A DNA stretch of 64,000 bases from a virus. The stretch covers positions 1 through 64,000 of IMG/VR virus record IMGVR_UViG_3300043403_000102. One strand, given 5' to 3'. Made by a program: the position numbers and the translations under genes. Positions within the stretch are counted from its first letter, which is position 1. Each line of letters opens with the position of its first letter. This document shows positions 33,513 to 40,944 of this stretch, piece after piece. The notes under the pieces are model-generated. The model worked only from the letters and a program-made list of their open reading frames with translations. It was not told the origin of the DNA and made no database searches.

Positions 33513-33883
33513 TTGAACGTGTAGCCCTTCTCGGACAGGAACATCTTCGCGTGGGAGGCCGCCGCGCTGCTGACGGTGTCGGCCTTGTTGGCATCGGCAG
33601 CCTCGCCGAACTGCTTACCCGAGGACTTAACAACACACGCGATCACGTCCTCGGTGATGCCGACGGCGGGGTTGATGAGGCCGATGAGGCAGCCAGTCCA
33701 GCCGCCCACCCCCACGAGGCAATCATTGATCTTGGGAATGAGGGGGATCCCAAAGTCGCGTACGGCCTGGGTCGAGCAGTCGATGATGCCGGGGTGTCCG
33801 GGGCCAGGCATCGGCTGGGGACAGCCCGCCACCGCACTGAGTCCAAGAAGAACGGCAAGGATCCGACGGATGATGTTGTTCAT
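33509..33883 (-). CDS. Phage lipoprotein (1)
   Basis: The 124-aa protein has a type II signal peptide: basic start (NNIIRRI), hydrophobic core and lipobox VAGC with C21. The mature part is Pro-rich, then contains paired cysteines (DCSTQ, NDCLVGVGGWTGC, IACVV) that could form disulfides in the periplasm. Phage lipoproteins often block superinfection or act as spanin partners. It lies within 2 kb of the lysozyme gene. The role is not determined. Confidence 0.7.
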   Translation of the reverse strand: MNNIIRRILAVLLGLSAVAGCPQPMPGPGHPGIIDCSTQAVRDFGIPLIPKINDCLVGVGGWTGCLIGLINPAVGITEDVIACVVKSSGKQFGEAADANKADTVSSAAASHAKMFLSEKGYTFK

Positions 33884-33903
33884 CCCGAAAGCCTACCACG
33901 AAC

Positions 33904-34137
33904 CTAAGACGGCTTGTCGTCCGTGGCGGGGATGCCGATGGTGGCAGCCATCAACACGCGCATCTCGAAGGGGACCTCGCGGGCGTCATAGACCACCGAG
34001 AAGCCGTGCTCGCTGCAGAACGTGATCGTCATGTGCTTCACGGGCGCCCCCTCGGTGGCCACGTTCAGGTAGTCGGGCAAGGCGCTGAGAAAGCTGCGGA
34101 GCTTCTCGCGGCGCGATCGTTCGGCGTCGTCCTTCAT
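33904..34137 (-). CDS. Hypothetical protein
   Basis: The 77-aa product has a basic N-terminus and a small alpha/beta fold (HMTITFCSEHGFSVVYDAREV). ATG 34137 overlaps the previous stop (TGATG). Function unknown. Confidence 0.5.
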   Translation of the reverse strand: MKDDAERSRREKLRSFLSALPDYLNVATEGAPVKHMTITFCSEHGFSVVYDAREVPFEMRVLMAATIGIPATDDKPS

Positions 34138-34496
34138 CAAAGTCCCTCTAGGGTAGCAAGTAAGATCTGTTCAATGGATTCGAGGTCGTCCTGCTCGGCC
34201 GCGATAACCACCGCGGTGGTCATGTCGTCGTCGGGGGACTTTAGCTGAAGCTGCTCGATGGCGTTGGTGGCCCGCTCGTCTAGCTCACTCGGGGGCAGCT
34301 TCCGGTTGCTCATCTCGCGACGCAGGTACCAGAGCGCCTTCTCGATGTCCTGACGGCTGGTGCCCTTGCTGCCGTGGCGCCAGACGTACTTGATGACGTT
34401 GGCGAGGTTGAACTGAAACCCCTCGACGACATCAATGCACTCGACGCCACTGATGTGGCCCGTGTAATGTCGGGGGTGATGAACGGGGTCGCTCAT
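34137..34496 (-). CDS. DUF3310-family protein
   Basis: The 119-aa product starts at MSDPVHHPRHYTG and matches DUF3310: GVECIDVVEGF, NVIKYVWRHGSKG, DIEKALWYLRREM. This small domain is common in phage genomes, alone or fused to nucleotide-related enzymes; a role in nucleotide metabolism is suspected but not established. ATG 34496 overlaps the upstream lipoprotein stop, so an upstream in-frame extension is rejected. Confidence 0.8.
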   Translation of the reverse strand: MSDPVHHPRHYTGHISGVECIDVVEGFQFNLANVIKYVWRHGSKGTSRQDIEKALWYLRREMSNRKLPPSELDERATNAIEQLQLKSPDDDMTTAVVIAAEQDDLESIEQILLATLEGL

Positions 34497-35125
34497 CACT
34501 TCCATCCCGGCAGGGCGTAGTTTCTGATAACGTTGGGGGAACGGGTCACGGCCTCGGAAACTTCTATCCGGTAGAGCTGCTGCTCTTTGGGGTTGGGAAC
34601 CGTGTGCCTGCACATCTGCCAGGCAGAGGTCACGTTGCCCGAGGAGCAAGCCATGACTTGCGCCCCCCACAAGATTCGGATCAACGGCAACGTCACCGAG
34701 CTCTCCGCACGCCAGCGGATGATGACGTCGGTCGGTATGGCGCTCCCCGTTCGCGGAGCCCAAGCCACCTCGGTCTCAACGCCGCTCAGCATGTAATTCC
34801 CCCCGATCAAGAACATCACGGTGGCCACAGGCACCGCCTGGGTCCCGGAATCCGCCGGGGGCTTGGGAGGGGCCGGGGGAGGGGCCGGGCTCGCGTCTGG
34901 GGCCCGCTCGGGGACTTGGGGACCCGGTACCCCAGAATCCTGGGGAACGGGGCTCTGAGGCGTTCCTATTGCGAACGGGGCGGCCTGGACCCCCGCGTCT
35001 ATCAGGGGGGCGGTCTCGAACTCCGCGTTATCCCCAGCGCACCCCGTCAAGAGCCGTAGCCCCAACGTAGCGCCAAGCAGGCCTCGAACCCTACGCCAAC
35101 CCGACGGACCTTTTGAAGCGTTCAT
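34496..35125 (-). CDS. Phage lipoprotein (2), proline-rich
   Basis: The 209-aa protein has a basic N-terminus, hydrophobic stretch and lipobox LTGC (C29). A long Pro/Ala/Asp linker (about 45-95) tethers a C-terminal beta-rich domain with two cysteines (MACSSGNVTSAWQMC). AGGAGG lies 10 nt before ATG 35125, and a copy of the GTAAAC/CTAAATA motif lies just upstream. A surface or periplasmic role such as superinfection immunity is possible. Confidence 0.65.
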   Translation of the reverse strand: MNASKGPSGWRRVRGLLGATLGLRLLTGCAGDNAEFETAPLIDAGVQAAPFAIGTPQSPVPQDSGVPGPQVPERAPDASPAPPPAPPKPPADSGTQAVPVATVMFLIGGNYMLSGVETEVAWAPRTGSAIPTDVIIRWRAESSVTLPLIRILWGAQVMACSSGNVTSAWQMCRHTVPNPKEQQLYRIEVSEAVTRSPNVIRNYALPGWK

Positions 35126-35146
35126 GCTGTGTGCCCTCCTGAAGTG

Positions 35147-35172
35147 TATTTAGGGGGCGTTCTCAAGTTTAC
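35147..35172 (-). promoter_or_regulatory. GTAAAC-N13-CTAAATA promoter-like motif (copy a)
   Basis: On the minus strand GTAAAC (35167-35172) is followed after 13 nt by CTAAATA (35147-35153). It is 21 nt before the lipoprotein ATG at 35125 and, unlike most copies, leaves room for a leader with AGGAGG. Confidence 0.6.
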
Positions 35173-35377
35173 TCCGCAGGTCAATCACCCGGATCCAACA
35201 AGCCGCAATCCAGTACCCCGGGATTGCGGGGTACCCCCTCCCCACGGGATGAAGCTCAATTTCCCCTACGGCCCCCGCATCACAGTACCGACGATAACGG
35301 TGGTTGTTCCCCACGTCGGCGAACCCGCACGGGGGCTTACACCCGGGGACGTGGAACTTGTCGCGTTCGTTGCTCAA
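35150..35377 (-). CDS. Small Cys-containing hypothetical protein
   Basis: This 75-aa frame starts at TTG 35377, overlapping the lysozyme stop as TTGA with GAAGG 8 nt upstream. Residues include HVPGCKPPCGF, a YCDAG turn and a C-terminal strand-rich AIPGYWIAACWIRVIDL segment. Its last codons overlap promoter-like motif copy a. The unusual start and lack of homology leave moderate doubt. Confidence 0.45.
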   Translation of the reverse strand: MSNERDKFHVPGCKPPCGFADVGNNHRYRRYCDAGAVGEIELHPVGRGYPAIPGYWIAACWIRVIDLRSKLENAP

Positions 35378-35796
35378 GTGTTCGACCTTCGATGAGCGAG
35401 CACCCGCCGCGCATAGGGGCTCGGCCTGCATCGACCCCCGTTGTATTGGGTCAGGGCATGCAACTCGACCCCCTCGCACACGTCGAGTGCCCTCTTCAAG
35501 AGGCGCATCCCGCACCGCACATTGAGGCGCAGGTTGCGCAGACCCCCTCGCTCGGCCCGGCAATACTCGATGGCTCGCCCGCTGGGGGCCACCTGCATCA
35601 CGCCAAGCTCCCCGCGCTTGCCGACGACGTCCTGTCGATAGGCGCTTTCATGGGCCGCCACCATGATGGCCAGGTCGGCGGGTACCCCTATGCGCGTGGC
35701 CTCGGTGAGGATGATGGGCGCCAGCACGCGCACCCTTGCTATGGGTGCTCGCGGCGACGCCGTCAGCATCATGGCTATGATTCCTGCGATGGTCAT
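35374..35796 (-). CDS. SLT-type lytic transglycosylase / endolysin
   Basis: The 140-aa protein has the goose-type/SLT lysozyme pattern: catalytic Glu in AAHES (about 50), GELGVMQV (GxxGxMQ), NLRLNVRCGMRLL and LTQYNGG. The N-terminal IAGIIAMMLTASPRAP segment may be a signal or anchor, suggesting export by the Sec system or signal-arrest-release. It cleaves peptidoglycan for lysis; a virion role is less likely from its position. A dedicated holin is not adjacent; 60724-61047 is one candidate. Confidence 0.75.
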   Translation of the reverse strand: MTIAGIIAMMLTASPRAPIARVRVLAPIILTEATRIGVPADLAIMVAAHESAYRQDVVGKRGELGVMQVAPSGRAIEYCRAERGGLRNLRLNVRCGMRLLKRALDVCEGVELHALTQYNGGRCRPSPYARRVLAHRRSNT

Positions 35797-35822
35797 GGTC
35801 GCGTCAGTCTACAACGCATAAC

Positions 35823-36539
35823 TCATCGCCGCGAAAAGCTCATGTCCCAAACGTTGTGAACGATGTTCCGCTTCCAGTCCCAGATCGAAACCTGCTTAAG
35901 CCCCTTCGAGGTGAAGTGCGACAGCATGCAGTCTTTGGGGAATGGCTCGTCGCTGAAGCACAAACGTCCATTCAGGAAGTCGACCCCCGCTTTAGGGAAC
36001 ACGAGGTCGCGTGCCCAGTTGGACCCCGTCGATGAAGGAGTGAGCAAGAGGATCTCGGCCCCCTGCTCGGCCTCCTCCGCGCAACGCTTGGCCCAAGTAG
36101 GGGTGTCGTTGAACTCGCAGTTCAGCCACAGCAGACCCCCTATCTTGTGCCAGGGCCACGCGAAGGCATCGAAGCCCTCGGCCTTGGGGTCGGAGTTTTG
36201 GATCGTGTATTCGATCTTGACCTCGCGCCCTAGGCGGTGGTTCTTGGTGTTGTCCTCGATGGCACGCATGACGAAGGACGACGCATCGGCATTCGATGCC
36301 CCCTTAGTGACGAGGGCCTCGCCTATGGTCACAATCTCGGCGGTCGTGCATTCCCCGGATACCAGCGTCTCGGTGAACTCCTTGGGCGCGAAATACCGCG
36401 ACGACTGCGTGTTCCCTGCATGCGCAGCGAGGTCGAAGCTGATGGGGCCGTACCGCGCGGTGACGGCAGCCATGAGGTTGTCAGGGGTGCGATAGTCCTG
36501 CTTGGACTTCACACCACTTGTGATACGTGGGCCGCTCAT
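35823..36539 (-). CDS. Phage DNA N6-adenine methyltransferase (Dam family)
   Basis: The 238-aa protein matches the phage Dam family: YRTPDNLMAAVTARYGPISFDLAAH at the start, the NCEFNDTPTWAKRC stretch (the NPPY-equivalent loop, here NCEF), and AEILLLTPSSTGSNWARDLVF, FLNGRLCF. It transfers methyl to adenine, protecting phage DNA or altering host control. This is a second methyltransferase distinct from the ParB fusion. The start overlaps nothing upstream by more than 4 nt. Confidence 0.82.
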   Translation of the reverse strand: MSGPRITSGVKSKQDYRTPDNLMAAVTARYGPISFDLAAHAGNTQSSRYFAPKEFTETLVSGECTTAEIVTIGEALVTKGASNADASSFVMRAIEDNTKNHRLGREVKIEYTIQNSDPKAEGFDAFAWPWHKIGGLLWLNCEFNDTPTWAKRCAEEAEQGAEILLLTPSSTGSNWARDLVFPKAGVDFLNGRLCFSDEPFPKDCMLSHFTSKGLKQVSIWDWKRNIVHNVWDMSFSRR

Positions 36540-36859
36540 GTTCTCACCTTCCTCACCTTCCTATGCGGTTCCGGTTTTTGCTTGAACGACCACCACTCGG
36601 CGCCGTCGTACTCACTCCGTTCGAGCCACCAATTACTGCCGACAATCACAAGCGCTGCAGGGACCTCTTGAGAACCATGCCCAGGGTAATACGAAGCAAA
36701 GTGGGTCTCGGCGTAGGCAACGAAGCCCGCCCAATCACACGTTTTAAGCTCCAGGGCGCCGCCAACGGCCTGGAAAAACTCGATGTCCTCTGGAGTTTTT
36801 CCGTACTCCTTAAGAGCCCTAATCGTTTCGAATAACAAGTTCTCCCTGCGCTCGCTCAC
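36536..36859 (-). CDS. Hypothetical protein
   Basis: The 107-aa product starts at GTG 36859, overlapping the previous stop (GTGA). It is rich in aromatic residues (FVAYAETHFASYYPG, GSNWWLERSEYDGAEWW) and has a basic C-terminus. An upstream in-frame extension would read over the small zinc protein and is rejected. Function unknown. Confidence 0.5.
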   Translation of the reverse strand: MSERRENLLFETIRALKEYGKTPEDIEFFQAVGGALELKTCDWAGFVAYAETHFASYYPGHGSQEVPAALVIVGSNWWLERSEYDGAEWWSFKQKPEPHRKVRKVRT

Positions 36860-37023
36860 TTTGGTTCCTCGGGTGGTAGTTCTTGACCCCCGTTCGGGAC
36901 GTAGAACATCAGGCGAAAGCACAAGGGACACGCAGGGTAGACCACGGCCTTCGAACTGGGACGTGGGCCCTGCTTGGTCTGTTCGCGGTGGTCCTCGCAG
37001 TAGTACAGGAACGTCGCACTCAT
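36856..37023 (-). CDS. Small zinc-ribbon-like protein
   Basis: A 55-aa frame from ATG 37023 to TGA 36856, coupled at both ends (ATGA and GTGA). It has C9, H12 and a C-terminal CPLC pair (32-35), so it could bind one zinc. It resembles the His-Cys-CxxC mini-proteins further upstream but is too short to group firmly with them. Confidence 0.6.
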   Translation of the reverse strand: MSATFLYYCEDHREQTKQGPRPSSKAVVYPACPLCFRLMFYVPNGGQELPPEEPK

Positions 37024-37226
37024 TGAATCGGACCTAGACCGAAGGCGACATGCAGCTTTTCAATAACCGGAAATAGCACGCCCTCCATGGTATTTCGGAT
37101 TGGTGCCTCTCGCAGCGCCTTGTACAGGATCGTTATGCACAGCGCCTCGTCCCTCGTCAGCTCGACTCTCGCCGCTCTTGGTATATTGTGCGCCGCCAAT
37201 ACAGCATCTCGCATGTTCATCGTCAC
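37020..37226 (-). CDS. Hypothetical protein
   Basis: Translation may begin at GTG 37226 (AGAAGG 5 nt upstream, GTGA overlap) or ATG 37220. The 66-68-aa product is helical (DEALCITILYKALREAP) and its stop overlaps the next ATG. No family recognised. Confidence 0.5.
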   Translation of the reverse strand: MTMNMRDAVLAAHNIPRAARVELTRDEALCITILYKALREAPIRNTMEGVLFPVIEKLHVAFGLGPIQ

Positions 37227-37693
37227 ACCATGCCCTTCTGTTTTGCAAGCCAACCGGCAACTCGCAGCGTGCCCGCGTCGCCGTCGTGCTGAATGTCTCC
37301 GCCCTTGAGCTGGCTCTTAGGCAACCTGTACTCGGTGCCGCAGGACAACTGTACGAGCACGCTGGCTGCGGTCTCGCTCATGCAGATGACGTCGTCGAAC
37401 TCCGCCACCTCATCCTCAGTGGCAGCCTGTGGGTCTGTGAAGTCGGCCTGAATCTTCCGCCCCAGCCAGCGTGTAACCATAAGGGTTCCGCGTTCGCCCT
37501 TGAGGTGGATGCCTCCGGGGACGATCTGGCTCTTGGGGACGGGCCGGGTAACGCCTAGGGGGAAGGCGACGATGAGGGCCTTCTCGGTCTCGTGCTTCAC
37601 CTCGCAGTCCTTGAACTCGACTAGGTCCCGGTCGAGATCTGCCAGCGATTGGCCTTCGTATTCAATGTCGTCGAGGACGTCCCACCCGGCCAT
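37223..37693 (-). CDS. Hypothetical protein with duplicated domain
   Basis: The 156-aa protein contains two copies of a ~45-residue unit: VPKSQIVPGGIHLKGERGTL followed by MVTRWLGRK, and LPKSQLKGGDIQHDGDAGTL followed by RVAGWLAKQ. An acidic linker joins them. The units look like small beta-rich folds; function unknown, but the repeat suggests symmetric binding. Confidence 0.6.
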   Translation of the reverse strand: MAGWDVLDDIEYEGQSLADLDRDLVEFKDCEVKHETEKALIVAFPLGVTRPVPKSQIVPGGIHLKGERGTLMVTRWLGRKIQADFTDPQAATEDEVAEFDDVICMSETAASVLVQLSCGTEYRLPKSQLKGGDIQHDGDAGTLRVAGWLAKQKGMV

Positions 37694-37968
37694 CAGAACC
37701 CCGCCCCCGCGACGACAAAGATCCTATCTTGCCCGCAGACGTTGTTCCCAGACACTTCGCGGATCTCCTTCAGCTCCACTAGCCTGTCGAGCAAGGCCAT
37801 GAAATAAAAGCGGTCTCCCGACCCAACGGTGTTAGAGACGACGTGGTACCCGTTAAAGGCCCCCGCAATACGCGAGGCTTTGTACGTGGCTTTGAGAACT
37901 TTAATAACGTCGCGCTGGCCGTTGTCGTCGAGCACTCGAGAACGCTCGGTCTGGTATGAATAAGGCAT
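37693..37968 (-). CDS. Hypothetical protein, winged-helix-like
   Basis: The 91-aa protein starts at ATG 37968 (ATGA overlap). The pattern of two helices (RDVIKVLKATYKASR, ALLDRLVELKEIREV) with a beta hairpin could be a small winged helix. This is a weak inference. Function unknown. Confidence 0.45.
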   Translation of the reverse strand: MPYSYQTERSRVLDDNGQRDVIKVLKATYKASRIAGAFNGYHVVSNTVGSGDRFYFMALLDRLVELKEIREVSGNNVCGQDRIFVVAGAGF

Positions 37969-38291
37969 CACGCGATCTCATCGGCGGGCGTGGCGGCGGC
38001 AATCGCAGCTTGCTCGGCCTTCATGGCGGCCCTGAACTGCTTCATCGCTTCGACGATGGTGACGACGACCTGCGCATGATGGGATTGGATCCCCGTCGTA
38101 AGCGTGTCGCTCAGGGTGAGCATCGCCGCCACACGTCCCACCGAGGGCTCGACGGTGCTTATAAGATGCATGCACTGGTCGAGGAACCCAAGGTAATCGC
38201 GCACGACCTCCTCGACGGCATCTGGGGGCATATCGGGGATGTTGTGCTGAAGGGCGGACTCGAACAAGGCGACCATGGCTGATTTGCTCAT
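37968..38291 (-). CDS. Helical hypothetical protein behind motif copy b
   Basis: The 107-aa, nearly all-helical protein (VEEVVRDYLGFLDQCMHLISTV, VVVTIVEAMKQFRAAMKAEQ) begins 6 nt downstream of TAAATA of a promoter-like motif with no clear SD, so it may be translated from a leaderless mRNA. Function unknown. Confidence 0.55.
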   Translation of the reverse strand: MSKSAMVALFESALQHNIPDMPPDAVEEVVRDYLGFLDQCMHLISTVEPSVGRVAAMLTLSDTLTTGIQSHHAQVVVTIVEAMKQFRAAMKAEQAAIAAATPADEIA

Positions 38292-38297
38292 GCCTGG

Positions 38298-38323
38298 TAT
38301 TTAGGGCGCCCCCTCGGGTTTAC
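38298..38323 (-). promoter_or_regulatory. GTAAAC-N13-CTAAATA promoter-like motif (copy b)
   Basis: GTAAAC at 38318-38323 and CTAAATA at 38298-38304, 13 nt apart. TAAATA is 6 nt from the ATG at 38291. Confidence 0.6.
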
Positions 38324-38324
38324 C

Positions 38325-38660
38325 TCAGCGGAACGTCGTCAGGTGCTTTATCACCAGAGGCTCGGCCGCAGCCAGGCAGTCGGGGCACGTCACCGTCTCG
38401 AATAGGTAGGTCCAAGGGGCGCGCTCGTTGGCCCCGCAGTAGTGGGCCTGGAACATGTGGTTGATGGGGCGCCAGTGAAGCACCTGCGGAGGCCTGAGCA
38501 GCTCGCGTGTCGTGAGGCGCGTGACCACGAGCGGGGGTAGCGGCTTGGCGCTGACGTCCCACCAGAACCGCCACCACAAGCGACGCCAACCCCCGAGGGC
38601 CTCGAAGCGATGTCGGGCCAGGGCCAGCCTGCCTATGCGCAGCAGCCACGGGGAGGTCAT
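38325..38660 (-). CDS. His-Cys-CxxC protein 1 (long N-terminal extension)
   Basis: The 111-aa product starts at ATG 38660 (ATGA overlap). The C-terminal third carries H68, C75 in HYCG, and CPDC at 92-95, the signature of the neighbouring mini-protein family. The first 60 residues are extra: basic and Trp-rich (GGWRRLWWRFWW). It is the last member of the array in transcription order. Confidence 0.6.
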   Translation of the reverse strand: MTSPWLLRIGRLALARHRFEALGGWRRLWWRFWWDVSAKPLPPLVVTRLTTRELLRPPQVLHWRPINHMFQAHYCGANERAPWTYLFETVTCPDCLAAAEPLVIKHLTTFR

Positions 38661-38845
38661 AGCTTTATGTGCTCCCTGCACAGGGGGCAAAGTATCTCGG
38701 TGGACAAGGGCTTAGCTATTGCCAGTAGATCGGTGGGTACCTCGCGCACGCACCGCGCTTTGAACGTCGGTCCCGTTACCGGCCAATAAGCCTGCAAGTG
38801 CACGACGCCTTCTAAGATCTCACGCAGCTCATCGGCTTTTGTCAT
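38657..38845 (-). CDS. His-Cys-CxxC protein 2
   Basis: At 62 aa it is the shortest member: H16, C32, then CPLC at 53-56. Between them is a helical segment (DLLAIAKPLSTEIL). The LCGD motif has degenerated to RCVRE. Coupled to both neighbours by 4-nt overlaps. Confidence 0.6.
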   Translation of the reverse strand: MTKADELREILEGVVHLQAYWPVTGPTFKARCVREVPTDLLAIAKPLSTEILCPLCREHIKL

Positions 38846-39288
38846 GTTCGATCACCTATGTGGTTGGGGAAGACCGCGCCCGCGGGCAGCTCAGGCATGA
38901 GGCCATTCACCACCAAGAAATCCCGACAGCTATACCCCGAGAGCTCCCGGTACAGCAGCATAGCCGTGCGCAAGGGTTCGTCGTCGCGGAGCATCTCGAT
39001 GACCTTCCTGCGGTGCCCGATGTCGACGTCGAAGTGTCCCGCGACGGCCACAGCCCACCGTGGCCCCCACCAGCGCATTTGATCATGAGCATTGCTATCC
39101 ACGGCTATTGCCTCCTTCAACAAGGTTGGGATCGCCTTCGCAAGCAACATGCGCGTAGCCCCTAGCCTAACGTAATCGATGGCCTCCATGTCGAGCTTGA
39201 CCTGGTTGATGCGATGGCCAACCGTCGCCTCATGATCTGAGCGCAGACGGTACCTTACGCCGCAGATTGAACACGTGCCCTTGGCCAT
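38842..39288 (-). CDS. Zinc-finger-like hypothetical protein
   Basis: The 148-aa product begins with a compact C6-x2-C9 ... H19 ... H25 finger (CSICGVRYRLRSDHEATVGH), followed by a helical body (ATRMLLAKAIPTLLKEAI, HRRKVIEMLRDDEPLRTAM). It differs from the surrounding mini-proteins in having the cysteines first. It could bind nucleic acid; function unknown. Confidence 0.55.
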   Translation of the reverse strand: MAKGTCSICGVRYRLRSDHEATVGHRINQVKLDMEAIDYVRLGATRMLLAKAIPTLLKEAIAVDSNAHDQMRWWGPRWAVAVAGHFDVDIGHRRKVIEMLRDDEPLRTAMLLYRELSGYSCRDFLVVNGLMPELPAGAVFPNHIGDRT

Positions 39289-39291
39289 TGG

Positions 39292-39735
39292 TCAGAGCCC
39301 CGGAAGATTGGCTTGCCCTGCGTCCTGGTACTTGACGAGGACCTTCGTCGCTTTCTTAACGGCGCGCCAACGCTTCATGAGAAGTCTGATTGAGTCGATG
39401 AGGTCGCCGTAGTTAGGGCTAGGCAACCTGACGTCGGCCCATGCGTCTGCGTCGCCCGCGTAGGCCGTGAACAACTCGAGGCCCCGTCGATGCATGCGGT
39501 TGCGCGTGTCTTCGTCGGCATAGTAACTCAGCACCTCGAAGGCCTTTGCTCGCCACGTAACGAGGTGACCATCAACGCCCCAGTCGCAGGCGAAGGCGAG
39601 CATGTAAGGCGGAACGTACGTGCCCCGGTGAATCCCGCCTTGGATCTTGATGAAGGTACCAGGGGCCATGTTGTTGCTGGCCGCCCTGGCACAGCCGTTC
39701 GTGACCTTGATGAAGCCCTCGGGAATCTTTGCCAT
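39292..39735 (-). CDS. Hypothetical protein
   Basis: The 147-aa protein begins at ATG 39735 (AGGAGGGG 6 nt upstream); the longer upstream frame overlaps the previous gene and is rejected. It contains beta-turn stretches (GTFIKIQGGIHRGTYVPPYML) and a basic C-terminal helix (LLMKRWRAVKKATKVLVK). It interrupts the mini-protein array. Function unknown. Confidence 0.5.
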   Translation of the reverse strand: MAKIPEGFIKVTNGCARAASNNMAPGTFIKIQGGIHRGTYVPPYMLAFACDWGVDGHLVTWRAKAFEVLSYYADEDTRNRMHRRGLELFTAYAGDADAWADVRLPSPNYGDLIDSIRLLMKRWRAVKKATKVLVKYQDAGQANLPGL

Positions 39736-39736
39736 G

Positions 39737-39961
39737 TCAGCCCCTCCTGATGCTGTTAACGAGCACGCCGCATTCCTTGCACAAGGTGGTCCCCGGCAGG
39801 ACAATGCGCTCGGCAGGGACGAGCCAGGCATAGGGGACCATGTTGCCACAAAGCGTATGCGTAAGGCCCATCCCCGCGTAGGAATCCCCCCTGCGCCTTT
39901 CGTGAACGACCCCTGCCAGTTGGGCGTCCATGTATCGGGCTATGCGTTCCCTCTCAAGCAT
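39737..39961 (-). CDS. His-Cys-CxxC protein 3
   Basis: This 74-aa member has the family layout intact: N-terminal MDAQLAGVVH with H20, THTLCGNMVPYAW with C38, and CKEC at 61-64. It is separated from the main run by two unrelated genes, showing that the array has been broken up or is still moving. Confidence 0.65.
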   Translation of the reverse strand: MLERERIARYMDAQLAGVVHERRRGDSYAGMGLTHTLCGNMVPYAWLVPAERIVLPGTTLCKECGVLVNSIRRG

Positions 39962-39967
39962 GTAGGC

Positions 39968-40564
39968 TCAGCAGGAGCAGGAGAAGAAGTTACCTCGGTC
40001 GGGGCCGACGTTCGCGCCCGTATAGATCGCGTAGTGCTCCCAGAAGTCATCACGCACTCGGTGCCCTTCCCAACGACCGCCGTCACTCAGGTAGTGGTCG
40101 TGAGCTAGGTACATGTCAGCCGCGTGCATGAACTCCTTAAGGTCGAGGCCTGCGGCTTCGGCCTCCTCGACCATCACGGCCCCCGCGCGCAGGAAGCGAT
40201 CGCGGCTCTCGCTGTCCTCGACTGGGGGTGAGTCAATCTGGGGGTGCGACCACACGTGGCGCAGGGACGTGATCTTGCGGGGTAGGACCACGAACCAGAA
40301 GTGCTCGCCTGGATCTACGTGGCGCGGAATGAAGGGGTCCACGATACCAAGGGCGTCGGCGGCATCGACGCACGCCACTGCGTCTATCCCGTTGCTCTGA
40401 AGGGTGACGTGCTGACCTCGCTGCAACCGATGAGCCGCACGGGCAGGAAGTACGGCGAGGTGGATGGCATCGCGTTTCTCCTTGTCGGTGATAATGGTCC
40501 CTAGGGTTTCGAGGGCGTCGGTGGAGACACTGCGCTTGTCGGCGCTCTTGGTTGGCTTGCTCAT
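39968..40564 (-). CDS. Conserved-looking phage protein of unknown function
   Basis: The 198-aa product contains WFVVLPRKITSLRHVWSHP and MYLAHDHYLSDGGRWEGHRVRDDFWEHY, segments that look strongly constrained (many His/Trp/Asp), perhaps an enzyme or metal-binding domain. It begins 6 nt after TAAATA of motif copy c without an SD, suggesting its own transcript. The C-terminal CSC dipeptide pair may be functional. I do not recognise a function. Confidence 0.55.
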   Translation of the reverse strand: MSKPTKSADKRSVSTDALETLGTIITDKEKRDAIHLAVLPARAAHRLQRGQHVTLQSNGIDAVACVDAADALGIVDPFIPRHVDPGEHFWFVVLPRKITSLRHVWSHPQIDSPPVEDSESRDRFLRAGAVMVEEAEAAGLDLKEFMHAADMYLAHDHYLSDGGRWEGHRVRDDFWEHYAIYTGANVGPDRGNFFSCSC

Positions 40565-40570
40565 GCCTGG

Positions 40571-40596
40571 TATTTAGGGCAACTATTCGGGTTTAC
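40571..40596 (-). promoter_or_regulatory. GTAAAC-N13-CTAAATA promoter-like motif (copy c)
   Basis: GTAAAC at 40591-40596 lies inside the last codons of the upstream gene; CTAAATA is at 40571-40577. TAAATA is 6 nt from ATG 40564. The CTAAATACCAGGCATG tail is identical to copy b. Confidence 0.65.
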
Positions 40597-40813
40597 CCCG
40601 AGCCAGCAGGTTGCTGAACTCCTCGATCACCATGAACTCGGCGGCGGCTAGGGCCTCGTCGAGGCTGCCTGCGAAGTATTGCCCTCGGGCTTCGCGCAGC
40701 GTGGTGATCTGCCAGTTGCGCTCTCCTTCGGGCCCGCCGACCATTGCGCGCTGGGGGAGGATCCAAAGCTCATAGCTGCCGTGGCCTTGCCGGTACCAGT
40801 CGCGGTGTCTCAC
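40583..40813 (-). CDS. Hypothetical protein
   Basis: The 76-aa product is alpha/beta with a short substrate-like pattern (SYELWILPQRAMVGG, ITTLREARGQYFAGSLDEALAAAEFMV). It overlaps the small membrane protein gene by 4 nt. Function unknown. Confidence 0.5.
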   Translation of the reverse strand: MRHRDWYRQGHGSYELWILPQRAMVGGPEGERNWQITTLREARGQYFAGSLDEALAAAEFMVIEEFSNLLARGKPE

Positions 40814-40944
40814 TCGTTGTTACCGTTCGGTAACGCCATGGCCAGCGATCCTAGGACGATGCCGAACTCCCACAGCTTGAAGCCGAGGGTGCCGACGTCA
40901 AAGAAGACGATGCCTGCGAGGGTTCCGACGATGAGCATCTTCAT
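40810..40944 (-). CDS. Small single-pass membrane protein
   Basis: A 44-aa frame starts at ATG 40944 (overlapping the previous stop as ATGA). One hydrophobic span (LIVGTLAGIVFFDVGTLGF) is followed by a second, weaker one (FGIVLGSLAMAL). Candidates are a small holin-like or membrane effector; nothing more can be said. Confidence 0.6.
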   Translation of the reverse strand: MKMLIVGTLAGIVFFDVGTLGFKLWEFGIVLGSLAMALPNGNNE

